Below are positions 20,801 through 25,100 of a stretch of DNA of 27,841 bases, one piece after another. The notes under the pieces are model-generated. The model was not told where the DNA came from. It did not search any database and was given only the letters and a program-made list of their open reading frames with translations. Where the stretch lies: assembly GCA_001823105.1 (NCBI GenBank), contig MHTO01000007.1:1-27841 (forward strand), read 5' to 3'. Source of the stretch: Candidatus Wildermuthbacteria bacterium GWA2_46_15. GTDB lineage: Bacteria; Patescibacteriota; Minisyncoccia; Minisyncoccales; GWA2-46-15. Both the position numbers and the translations under genes were made by a program. Position 1 is the first letter of the stretch. Each line of letters begins with the position of its first letter.

Positions 20801-22038
20801 TGACTGTAAGCGGATCCGGAAGTTTTGGGTCCTTAACTGTCGGCGGGGGATATGGTTCCACAGGCATTACTATGGACACTAACGGCAACCTGCAGGTTGA
20901 TGGCAATATTACTCTAAAAGGCCAGGTCTGGAAGGAAAACGCTGTGGAATTATATGTTAAAAACCACAGCATTATTCTGAATGACCAGGGCTCTGCGCAG
21001 AATGCCTATATAAAGGTATACAATACAAACGGCCTTTTTACATGGAATAACGGGCCTGCCAGATGGGAACTTGGCACAGGCGCCGCCAATAATCACCTGT
21101 ATGTTTATGGGAACGAAACAGTAACAGGAGACCTTACGATCTTAGGCGCCAGCACGAATTTCAGGAATGCTATGCTGGCTGTGGACGGCTCAGGCTCTGG
21201 CCTGGATGCGGATTTATTGGATGGATCTCAAAGAGATTCTGCCTACAATAATTTCGGCAATGGCACTATTCCGGTTCGTCATTCCGCCGGCTATCTTTTC
21301 TCTAATTATTTCAACACAACAGCAGATGTAACTACGGCTCCTGCTTCGCACTTTGCGATCCAAACCGGAAGCGATAATTATATAAGATGGCAAACGCCGG
21401 CCAATATCATAACATCTTTAAACTTAGGTACAATGGCCACTCAGAATGCAAATGCTGTTGCAATAACAGGCGGTTCTATTACAGGCATAACTGATCTGGT
21501 AGTTGCTGATGGAGGAACAGGCGTTAGTACATTCCCGGCAAATTATCTCTTAAAAGGCAATAACGCAAGCCCTATTTTAAGCAGTCTTATATATGACAAT
21601 GGAACCAATGTGGGCATCGGGACCACGACTCCCCAGGGCAAATTACAGGTTGGAAATTACCATGTATTCGGAGATAAAGCAGTCAGCGTGACTTCTGCAT
21701 ATGGCACAGCATTGACTTTGGCTATACCTAATCATAGGGCCTGCTTTGTCAAAGTCTATGTTACAGGAGACTGGGGGAGCCATTCTGCAGTGAGTTATTC
21801 TGCGGGCTTCCATGTTATGAATGGAGCTGGAGGCTTTGCGGAGCCTGGCGCTATAGCGTATGAATACAGGCATATCTCAGGCAATGATTTTGTGTCAGGC
21901 CAGGTTACTGGCTCAGCAGGCACATTTACTATACAGCTCAGGACCAATGACAATGGAGATGGGTTTATAGGAGGTACATCTACATTCAGCGGAACTATAA
22001 CTTATGAGGTAGAAGGCCAGTTTACGACTGTGAACTGA
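5806..22038 (+). CDS. giant secreted mosaic tail-fibre-like protein, 5,410 aa
   Basis: The start at 5806 has AAGGAGG at 5792-5798. A 40-residue Sec signal peptide (RRMNYLAPGAIFLLFLLIW...AYA|QEQ) precedes a CBM4/9-like domain (residues ~46-195) paralogous to that of gene 2. Then come 25 NVGIG-type repeats (GNVGIGTTSPxxKLDVxG). They are interleaved with phage tail-fibre modules: THALIDTHIAGSSGVHGVTG, TLTNKTI, KWKQSVR...FVEEGSLNSDTAW, NPHAVTKTQVGLGNVDN, GDKTWQTLDTTAVTEGANYY, NADMLDGYH and IPVRDASGYLQ. Further jelly-roll-like domains lie at residues ~535-685 (ENLLLQSENFADTW, LLWGAQIE) and ~1335-1465, and a DUF2793-like domain at ~3993-4056. The C-terminal ~125 residues form a separate beta domain (ITYEVEGQF). 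I count about five cysteines. The start and stop enclose one uninterrupted frame of over 16 kb. The modules and secretion are visible; a trimeric surface fibre binding sugars or cells is inferred. No S74 chaperone domain or anchor is seen. Confidence 0.93.
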   Translation: MVTMITKRAAYGRRMNYLAPGAIFLLFLLIWRLSPGDAYAQEQKIIVTTNQQYQNMARNASFESWSGGASVVPDAWTGVNSPGYTKLTSDKMIGASSLKVTASASGQGVSQTVAVDPNNTYTVSFYYKVDTGGSAAFNVSGLGALINQTGLNSTSWKRMGYSFDTQASDTSVTIKMTANGAYVFYIDGVMLTKGPQASGFMDYAVTDTGDQTIYGNITTTGTVDSVNISDFATTGSLDHTKLINIGTNTHALIDTHIAGSSGVHGVTGSVVGTTDIQTLTNKTINAVSDGLTVGTNQLVVAYGNVGIGLTSPQVPLHVSGTTAGNEVARFEGSYITSGSVKLANFMRNGGAVAADISYTDGTPVTIDFGTSTNHGLNLKTNNLERVRISNDGNVGIGTTGPSSPLHLSSTAGQGLPLLIIQSTHATDPRATISLRTGSAEYGFMQVTSDGFTIESNNAPLKFKPNYVEQMRLSTAGGLSLGSTYAATDPGTGSMIISGNIGIGTASPTDKLDVRGNIVSPTGMLQTPFGGIGSYENLLLQSENFADTWTTTNAAVLADATAPNGLNSGATTLSTGLTGPGSISQTIPANVFTIYTLSIWLKSGTSTTAQLELITDSAVDTAATQAVTLTSSWQRFSVTKTTPAIDVTTLTAAVKNTGAISTSILLWGAQIENSSTPGVYAKTTTGIVTASRGIVSTGDILMPSLKLSGGVITDTTGTVTVGSSNNLSLSGNLQVTGAGPHYISQGNVGIGTTSPTAKLEVVGGILASGNIWAGGGVAGTYPLEVNGGTFLSGIVYIKDGETIGTYDGNEAKIKFVNTIGTQFTSSSGTIMTVHKDGNVGIGTTGPGAKLHVAGDSTTNTQFGGGGGNLSTGFIVDTTNGWIKFGNGGYIDGYYGELYLTGTGADNIAGVKRILTAAGKHLALMPGGNVGIGTTSPAAILNVSPTVTAATDLKGILSGLVYNGASAMTNYYGNYIAAPTGTGTITNKYALVTEATAGNVGIGTTNPGAQLDVSGNLVTTNGGTITAAGSVIADVDKIELGHITGSAYGLITRSVNEDIGLYTRSGRSIFLYTNDNTTPKLTVAGSGNVGIGTTEPWSQMEIVSGAAGTTGLTVKGASGQITNLLNVVKNDSSGAFRVDQTGNAFVSNSLYVYGSTANISGNLAVLGTENSTIAGNVGIGTTNPVARLTIDAGGGTSATTGLIIQNQGSDATVAIDLSNAGLGSSLTKYYFYAGSDAYWSTAGSLRTPHLIVDTFESPTGTNLTFRPDGLNGGAGTYVSMQYYNGSGWQDGAKVANVSSGFSNLQLMPAGGNIGIGTAGPLYKLDIFGGDAAIRDASDLGSESLTNEALTSGTSWTAANDCALSDAAIWTFGSGTASTLTQASGTLATPGVGSRFYKFTYTVSDTAGNPTASITSAFAAVPLALNLANGVNTVYFKAASTPADFVITSTLTSGQAFTLDALSLKEIQGGDLFVNGIITGGGIDGIKVLANANVGIGITAPGEKLDVNGTVKSTGAIIGSITGMLKASSGTVAQAISGTDYEPPVTKGDLTAGSTKITIGGSATGALIGAGATVDVNEADLTLNNIGGILNSNKGGTGWDSSGSTGLVKIASGVWQVGVEGIDYLTASSTSTLTNKTIDANATGNSITNLELADFAANIVDTDTTLTANLDTRIPSQKATKTYVDAFVSGLKWKQSVRTATTAAGTLGTSFANGQIIDGKTLVTGDRILIKDQSLGSENGIYIVTTSSPTRAADADTDTEVKQATMFVEEGSLNSDTAWVCNNDAITLGTTALMFVQFSGAGTYTAGTGLTLQGNSFLITPLTASRALQTNASGELAVSNVSAAELGYVSGVTSSIQTQLDNKQVSDETIAALAAYNTNGILTQIAQDTFTGRAVTGTLNRITVTNGDGVIDNPSVDIASSYVGQDTITTVGTIATGAWAGTPVTDAYVADALTITAGTINNTPVGASTASTGSFTNLSVSGTLSLAPDSVTDAMVVDSITASNYVPLVGGVTVTGGLNIATTSGNVGIGTTSPGTALQVIGSTGISIGEDITTPSVNTAGKIKLFSAGDNAFYTTFTAGTQTDNADYILPTALPADDAFLKSTVAGALSWDTAEYAPVGAKYITQTADAALTNEQALSDLSTGLLKVTTGTGILSTAIAGTDYLTSEVDGIIGNEVTDATDSTLSRSGSGTDVSPYTLGINLGNQNTWTGVQTFNANTKFPVSGIWDTFGNVGIGILTPAYKLEVNGTGYFSDNVRFPFSKGIELEGGVNFIASSVNYVFLLNRNINASGNAVATNYKAAQLKIDDSAYRFNISPAIQTAGQLVAGLSEVMTILNDGNVGIGTTSPTGLLHSALGIITADKQAILADGAWNNAAVTFTGIKSNITDTASNAASKLIDLQVGGNSKFSVDKSGNGVFAGNVAGAIHQAGADNSFLFNGRSRITSAADGNIELKNNASTDFGLLKFGGVTSSFPALKRSGAVLSVRLADDSAYAGIHSDFAWADYLRADSYAALGANYAATGVIRLPDNNFIKSRNAANSADKSLIGLNASDLVSIDVDAAGAIFGGNVGIGTTAPGEKLDVNGTVKSTGAIIGSITGMLKATNGTVAQAVSGTDYEPPIIKGNLAAGSTKITIGGSATDALMGTGATVDVNEANLTLNNIGGILNSNKGGTGWDSSAATGLVKVASGAWQTATAGTDYLTASSTNTLTNKTIDANGTGNSITNLETADFAANVVDTDTTLTANSDTRLPSQKAAKTYIDTSIAGLKWKQSVRVATAVSGTLAASFANGQTIDGKILVTGDRILIKDQSTGSENGIYIVTAGSPARATDADTSAEVKQATMFVEEGSLNSDTAWVCNNDAITLGTTALMFVQFSGSGTYTAGTGLTLQGNSFLITPLTASRALQTNASGELAVSNVTAAELGYVSGVTSSIQTQLNNKQPLDSTLTSLAAYDTNGILTQIAPDTFIGRAVTGTLNRITVTNGDGVIGNPSVDIASSYVGQDTITTVGTIVTGAWTGTPVIDAYVADALTITGGTINNTPIGITTASPGSFTNLSVSGTLSLPPDSVTDPMVSDTLTASIFKGTGTITNAVDLGTAEIAGILTADKGGTGNTNYTVGDIIYASGAATLSKLADIATGNVLISGGVGVAPSWNKVGLTTHVTGTLSVANGGTNLNTIAAGSILAANTLDTLTAVTSISGLKVLQNNAGTTSWAGTTGTGNVVMDNSPTLITPTLGAATATSINKLTITAPAVSAILTIANNKTFTVNNTITLASLADGQVFTFPAAGGNVTVLGNTTTGTGSTIVLAASPTITTPTLITPTIADFTNATHAHSSSSTGGTVSHTSLSNIGTNTHVQIDSHLVNTSNPHAVTKTQVGLGNVDNVQQLPMSYLDTDTTLLANSDVKVPSQKATKTYIDTSIAGLKWKQSVRVATTATGTLGTSFANGQSVDGKTLVTGDRILIKNQSTGSENGIYIVTAGSPIRATDADTSAEVKQATMFVEEGTLNSDTAWVCNNDAITLGTTALTFAQFSGSGTYNAGTGLTLQGNTFLITPLTASKALQTNALGALEASNVTTAELGYVSGVTSSVQTQINSKQGTLTNSAGLAAALSDETGTGLAVFNNAPTVTDPIITNINPGANFTLTQNSVVPFTSVNAGAVANTLYLNAGNVGIGLTGPTSALHVNATTAGSGAYGLRVRQNTPWSGAEPYALYVEGYSYLNGFRINAADGIRGLYKTASGGSLGFAVAGDDPITFTQSNTLTRMTIAVGGNIGIGATAPSQALELGAGKWLSFEGATDDSYETTIQAVDPTGSDKTITFPNATGTVAVSAASPLSLSALGVISISDAAANGTTKGAAAFTASDFNDSTGNISIDYTNGQAASATTKGFLTPTDWNSFNDSQGYIPVGTTSQYYRGDKTWQTLDTTAVTEGANYYYTDARVDTRLDTNQSISGSWIFSNPVTIAEPLSASHATTKLYVDNAIAGLSWKEAVKSNSITAQPASPVSGDSYIVPTGATGANWTGHDLDLAKYNGAAWVFEDAELSDAVFVDDEMVSYVYNGAAWIQFTGAGAYVWGAGLLNTGNTINVGAGTGITVGPDTISITPLTASRAVATDGSGNLIASSVTSTELGYLSSVSSNIQTQLNGKQSTLTNSAGLIAALNDETGTGLAVFNNAPTITNPVITNINPGANFTLTQNSAVPFTSVNAGAIANTLYLKAGNVGIGSTNPNFKLDVNGIVNATALYVNGTPYIGSQWTTSGLNVYYNTGNVGIGTTDPTRALYVNGDIYATGVISGASVGSSLVVREMDGAPSVTNVSVLEFDQGTGLIVTDQGSNIARVRLGSHWKELYIDGLSVGMIPTGEETLNMIAGNDLDITGNPAAAPKSLTFAVEDDLDLTAVRASGVSGLSLYDDGANLGVFVKDGGNVGIGTASPVVKLDVDGGLRVTGSVVLLGDVDLGDAQVDTIRIRGTIKGSSPTLVVDQDTAADIVDFRDGGITVFKIADGGAITAIGPLSVDSPTFYVDNLAHRVGIGTTGPGTKLDIVGGAIRTDNQLISTVATGTAPLAVSSTTAVANLNASLLGGYPVSTTRNAANTIPVRDASGYLQLGWINTTSGDNGTTAISRIYASNDAYIRYYTPANFKTVLSLVDRSAGTLNYLPKWTPDGDTLGNSILYDNGTNVGIGTSVPGAPLHLVGAKNATYNGVAYIADSAASAVGVGGGITFLGKVAPSQSYYEAAALHAYKEVVNNNNYATSLILRTTNSAGTMADAVTINSVGNVGIGSTSPSKKLDVAGDINFTGSLYQNGSLYVSSQWITLGSNIYYNTGNVGIGTTVPGTKLDIVGGAIRTNNQLISTAAAGTAPLAVSSTTAVTNLNADMLDGYHYNNLPYLTANQTITLSGDASGSGATSISVTNNMLTREDIRTIAPNNLIPARLKFGFTSWANNNSAPYADFLHMRSYTDAGGGNDNLLMFSKSSIGARLWQQSWNSAVAYSSYKDFVMTDANSANVALGGNLTVSGSGSFGSLTVGGGYGSTGITMDTNGNLQVDGNITLKGQVWKENAVELYVKNHSIILNDQGSAQNAYIKVYNTNGLFTWNNGPARWELGTGAANNHLYVYGNETVTGDLTILGASTNFRNAMLAVDGSGSGLDADLLDGSQRDSAYNNFGNGTIPVRHSAGYLFSNYFNTTADVTTAPASHFAIQTGSDNYIRWQTPANIITSLNLGTMATQNANAVAITGGSITGITDLVVADGGTGVSTFPANYLLKGNNASPILSSLIYDNGTNVGIGTTTPQGKLQVGNYHVFGDKAVSVTSAYGTALTLAIPNHRACFVKVYVTGDWGSHSAVSYSAGFHVMNGAGGFAEPGAIAYEYRHISGNDFVSGQVTGSAGTFTIQLRTNDNGDGFIGGTSTFSGTITYEVEGQFTTVN
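5941..6390 (+). other. CBM4/9-like jelly-roll domain coding segment (giant gene)
   Basis: Motifs: QQYQNMARNASFESW, VPDAWT, SSLKVTASASGQGVSQTV, NTYTVSFYYKVDTGG, VFYIDGVMLTKG. It aligns throughout with the N-terminal domain of the 1,483-aa protein, including the short lead QE..I..TT.QQYQN after signal cleavage. Confidence 0.6.
7408..7860 (+). other. internal jelly-roll (CBM/lectin-like) domain, giant gene
   Basis: This encodes residues ~535-685. Motifs: YENLLLQSENFADTWT, SISQTIPANVFTIYTLSIWL, SSWQRFSVTKT and LLWGAQIENSSTPGVYAKT. The pattern NLLLQSE.F...W followed by a W.R strand and the WGAQ[IL]E strand is characteristic of lectin-like domains in phage tail and appendage proteins. Ligand unknown. 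Confidence 0.6.
9808..10200 (+). other. second internal jelly-roll-like domain, giant gene
   Basis: This encodes residues ~1335-1465, with ESLTNEALTSGTSWTAAND near the start, YKFTYTVSDTAGN in the middle and FTLDALSLKEIQGGD at the end. The final strand LDALSLKE matches the last strand of CBM4/9-like folds. It contains one of the protein's few cysteines (NDCALSD). Confidence 0.5.
10273..11807 (+). repeat. large direct repeat, copy A (~1.53 kb)
   Basis: Copy A is collinear with 13495-15029 at a constant offset of 3,222 bp, with no net indel found at the points checked along it. It begins at an NVGIG repeat (NVGIGITAPGEKLDVNG). It continues through TLTNKTIDAN, SQKATKTYVDA, KWKQSVR, GSENGIYIVT, FVEEGSLNSDTAW, TAGTGLTLQGNSFLITP, ELGYVSGVTSSIQTQL and RITVTNGDGV, and ends near SLAPDSVTDAM. 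A 73-bp block (11248-11320) is identical to 14470-14542. Confidence 0.9.
13495..15029 (+). repeat. large direct repeat, copy B (~1.53 kb)
   Basis: This is the second copy of 10273-11807, encoding about 512 residues (roughly 2564-3075). Both copies start at an NVGIG repeat, here NVGIGTTAPGEKLDVNG. Differences are scattered substitutions, many synonymous, and similarity ends near SLPPDSVTDPM. About 1.7 kb of unrelated coding sequence separates the copies. Confidence 0.9.
15958..16566 (+). repeat. partial third copy (C) of the large direct repeat
   Basis: This covers only the central part of copies A and B, from DTDTTLLANSDVKVPSQKA to ELGYVSGVTSSVQTQI, at a constant offset of 1,962 bp from copy B. 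Similarity stops at the next module, so it is a module-level duplication rather than a whole-repeat one. Confidence 0.85.
16573..16800 (+). repeat. repeat pair E, copy 1 (matches 18214-18441)
   Basis: This encodes TLTNSAGLAAALSDETGTGL, ITNINPGANFTLTQNS and VPFTSVNAGA, and ends in an NVGIG repeat. It matches 18214-18441 at a constant offset of 1,641 bp with scattered substitutions only. Confidence 0.85.
17782..17975 (+). other. DUF2793-like domain coding segment
   Basis: This encodes residues ~3993-4056 of the giant protein: PVSGDSYIVPTGATGANWTG, HDLDLAKYNGAAWVFEDAEL, FVDDEMVSYVYNGAAW. The order Y.V...ATG.W.GH...A...GAW.F......V..E.....Y.G.AW matches the DUF2793 family of phage and gene-transfer-agent proteins as I remember it. 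It stands where copies A-C carry the KWKQSVR...FVEEG module. Confidence 0.55.
18214..18441 (+). repeat. repeat pair E, copy 2 (matches 16573-16800)
   Basis: This encodes TLTNSAGLIAALNDETGTGL through NTLYLKAGNVGIG. It lies directly after the DUF2793-like module, just as copy 1 lies directly after partial copy C. Confidence 0.85.
19351..19497 (+). repeat. repeat pair F, copy 1 (matches 20242-20388)
   Basis: This encodes VGIGTTGPGTKLDIVGGAIR, NQLIST and APLAVSSTTAV, followed by a NLNA.LL.GY module. Its partner lies 891 bp downstream. Each copy starts within an exact GTCGGCATCGGGACGACGG core. Confidence 0.85.
20242..20388 (+). repeat. repeat pair F, copy 2 (matches 19351-19497)
   Basis: This encodes VGIGTTVPGTKLDIVGGAIR and continues into TNLNADMLDGYH, after which the two copies carry different modules. 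Confidence 0.85.
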
Positions 22039-22064
22039 TAAAATGGTGTATGGTATTTTAATAA

Positions 22065-22070
22065 TATAAT
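22065..22070 (+). promoter_or_regulatory. possible -10 promoter element upstream of the last gene
   Basis: An exact TATAAT lies in the AT-rich 117-base gap between the giant gene and the last gene, the widest gap in the window. No convincing -35 box is seen about 17 bases upstream, so this is weak. The rest of the gap (22039-22155) shows no hairpin or terminator. Confidence 0.25.
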
Positions 22071-22141
22071 AACGGAGACGAAAATGTTTCCTTGCGTTTT
22101 TCACTTTAAACCTTTAAACGACATTTCGACCAAACCAAAAG

Positions 22142-22148
22142 AGGAGGG
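22142..22148 (+). promoter_or_regulatory. Shine-Dalgarno site deciding the start at 22156
   Basis: AGGAGGG lies 7 bases before ATG 22156. An in-frame ATG at 22084 is preceded by a weaker GGAG. It would add 24 residues (MFPCVFHFKPLND...) ahead of an otherwise normal signal peptide, so 22156 is preferred. Confidence 0.8.
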
Positions 22149-22155
22149 TTTTACA

Positions 22156-25100
22156 ATGAATACTATGCTATTAAAAAGAGGTAATTTCTGGAGAATATTC
22201 CTGGCTTTATTCATTGCGTTGGCTTTAGAGCTGTGCGCTGGCGCCCCTCCCTGGGCTGTATTCGCAGACGAAGATCATATCATACAGGGTAATGTCGGCA
22301 TAGGCACTGCTAGCCCCAGCGGCAAACGGCTCAAGGTGCAGGGCGATGCAGATATTACTGGTACCCTGACAGCAGGCAGTTTTAGTATTACAAATCTGGG
22401 CACTGTTTCTGTAACAGGCACTATGACATTTTCAGGAGTTACAACTGATATTACAACTGCTGGTAGCGAACATCTTGCTCTGATGCCTGGCGGTAACGTT
22501 GGTATCGGGACGACAGGGCCGGCAACCAAGTTACATGCTTTACTTGATACAAATAACGTAGATATTATCAGGGCTTCAACTGCAGCGCATTCTATAGGAC
22601 TGGGCATTGACAGCGCTGCTACTTATTGGGGGGCAAGCCTATTCCAGGATGGGACAAAGCGCTTTACTGTAGAATCGAATGGAGGCATTCTTGTAGGAGG
22701 AGGATATCAAGGTTCAAATGCGCCAGCTAACGGCGCAATAATTGAAGGCAACGTCGGCATCGGGACGACGGGGCCGGGGGCAAAACTTGATGTAAAAGGA
22801 GAAATTGTTGCTCGAAGCACAGTTAATGATGTAATTCTGACAAAATCATCATGGGCAGGAAATTCAGGCGGATATTTTGATATTTACAAAGATGGTGTTG
22901 TAATGGTTCATTTAAGTGCTTGGACTGGCGCTGGTCATTCTTATTTTAATGAAGGCAACGTCGGCATCGGGACAACGAGCCCTGTTGCTAAACTTGATGT
23001 AGCAGGATGGATTAAAAGTAAAACAGGCTATGTGGACCAAAATATGCTTGATACAACTTACTGGACAATAAGCGCTGGTAGTATTGGCAGTTTTAGCGCC
23101 AACCAAAGTACTGCTGAAAATGATAGGATTTGGAATACAGATCCGTTTGGCAGGCCTACTATGCTTTGGAGAGCTGTAAACGACGCAGGAAGCGATGCTG
23201 ATGGAGGTTGGAACTACAATAATATCCCAATAGATAATAATAAAGCATATCGATTAACAGTGTGGGTGAAAAAAGATAACACTTCTTCAGGAACAGTCTA
23301 TTTGGGTTGCGATGGAGGCAATACCAATGACCTGAATAACGCTAACAATACTAATCCATATTTCTTTGCCTTTGCCTCAAACAACCTTATTGTCAATAGG
23401 TGGTACCTCTTGGTCGGCTATATCCATGCCAACAACGATGCTAGCGTTACCAGTTATTCCGCAGTATACGACGGAGTTACCGGTAAAAAAGTGATTAACG
23501 GAACTGATTTCAAAAATAGAAATGCAAACAACTTTCAAACTCATAGAACCTATAATTACTACGACACTACTACAGGCTCCATACAGTACTTCTGGGGTCC
23601 GAGATTTGAAGAGATTAATGGCAATGAACTAACCATTGAAGATTTGCTGGGTGTGCCTCCTGGCGCAACTCAAGATGCTGTCGCTTATTTTGGCGGCAAC
23701 GTCGGCATTGGCACTACGGTGCCTGGCCAAAAATTACAAGTCACTGGCATAATTGAAAGCACCTCAGGCGGCTTCAAATTTCCTGATGGCACAATTCAAG
23801 GCAGCGCTGGCGCAGCAGGAGGATGGGTTGATGACGGACCAGTTGTGCGTTTGGGCACAGTCTCAGATAGCGTTGGTATCGGGACGACTGGACCGGGAGC
23901 AAAGTTGGATGTTCAAGGAGCCAGCGGTCTTAAAATTGGGAATAGTACATATGATGCCAATCTTGTATTTGGTAATAATGCTACATGGAAAAGTGGTATT
24001 AGAGTTTATGACAACGGTGATGCTGAAATGCGTATTTGGCATGCTAATCCATCTGGCCAAATTATCCTGGCGACTGGTTATAATGGAGATCAGGCTACTT
24101 CTATGCCAACAGACGGATTATTTATTGATCAAAATAAGGTCGGTATTGGATATGCTTCGCCCGCAGGCGCAACGGGTAAACTTCTAGTTAATGGCAACGT
24201 CGGCATCGGAACGACTGGGCCGTCTGGAAAATTAGATGTAGTAGCAGGCGCAGCAAGAACTGGAACTCATGGCGCTACCCCATCCTTCTATGTTACAGGG
24301 AGTCTCTCCCCCGGTCAAACCGGACCATCTGCAAATAATATAGAGTTTAGGCATGATAATGGTAGTCAAGGAATAGGTTTTGGTTATAATACGATTTATC
24401 AAACTGGCAGCAACACTAATCAGGAATTAAATTTATTGTCAAGAGGCAGTAGTCCTATAACGCTAAATGCGTATCCCTACAGCACCGGCAACGTCGGCAT
24501 CGGGACGACAGCGCCAAATTCAACGTTGACAGTCATTGGCGGCGATAATGCAATCCGGGGAGCCTACGGAAGGATGATACAATCCCGCGACGAATGGCTG
24601 AGAATCAATGATGATGACCAAGGCCAGGATTATCATACAAATGGCATCTATATGGATGGGCCAGGGGTTGGGATGCAGGGAGGTTTGTCTGTTGGCGGAA
24701 GCAACTTACCAGCAGCTGGAGATATTAATGTTAACGGAAATGATATTGATCTGATGGCTGGAAACGTTGGCTATATTCATCGCGTTGGCCGTATCAGTTT
24801 TGATTGGACATCGGGAAGTTATAATTCTTCTGAATACAATGGTATTGAAAGCATGAATTACAATAGGAACTGGGCAGATTCCATGGCCCTTAATAGTTTT
24901 AATGATATTACATTGAGGCTTGATTCAAATAATAATAATCCCAATAGTTACTTGCGGGTTACCAACGACGCTTATGCTGGAGGTACTGTTGTTTTTCAGG
25001 TAGATCAAAGCGGAAATACATACCACTTAGGCAACGTCGGCATTGGAACCACGGGGCCTGCTGCCAAATTCAATCTCTCCGAGACAACAGGAACCGTGCA

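Larger units (their letters stand above)
6712..21657 (+). repeat. NVGIG(T)T repeat family, 25 copies within the giant gene
   Basis: Copies start at 6712, 6979, 7297, 8038, 8311, 8581, 8791, 9058, 9322, 9730, 10270, 11869, 12487, 12808, 13492, 16783, 17086, 18424, 18568, 19036, 19348, 19795, 20089, 20236 and 21604. Consensus: G-N-V-G-I-G-T-T-x-P-x-x-K-L-D-V-x-G. Spacing is irregular (from ~140 bp to several kb), with unrelated sequence between copies. This is the well-known repeat of phage fibres and S74-type surface proteins. Many copies share the DNA core GTCGGCATCGGGACGAC or differ from it by one or two bases. Confidence 0.9.

Noticed and set aside
6712..21657. CRISPR-like array (short conserved repeat with unique spacers)
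   Set aside because: The spacing varies from about 140 bp to several kb, the repeats are in frame within a coding sequence, and there are no cas genes.
22084..22155. Upstream in-frame start at 22084 for the last gene
   Set aside because: It has only a weak GGAG and would bury the signal peptide behind 24 extra residues. It is kept as a minor alternative.
23753..24187. 144-codon + strand open frame
   Set aside because: It overlaps the last gene in another frame. The main frame carries signal peptide and NVGIG motifs throughout, and this one has no recognisable sequence or start signal.
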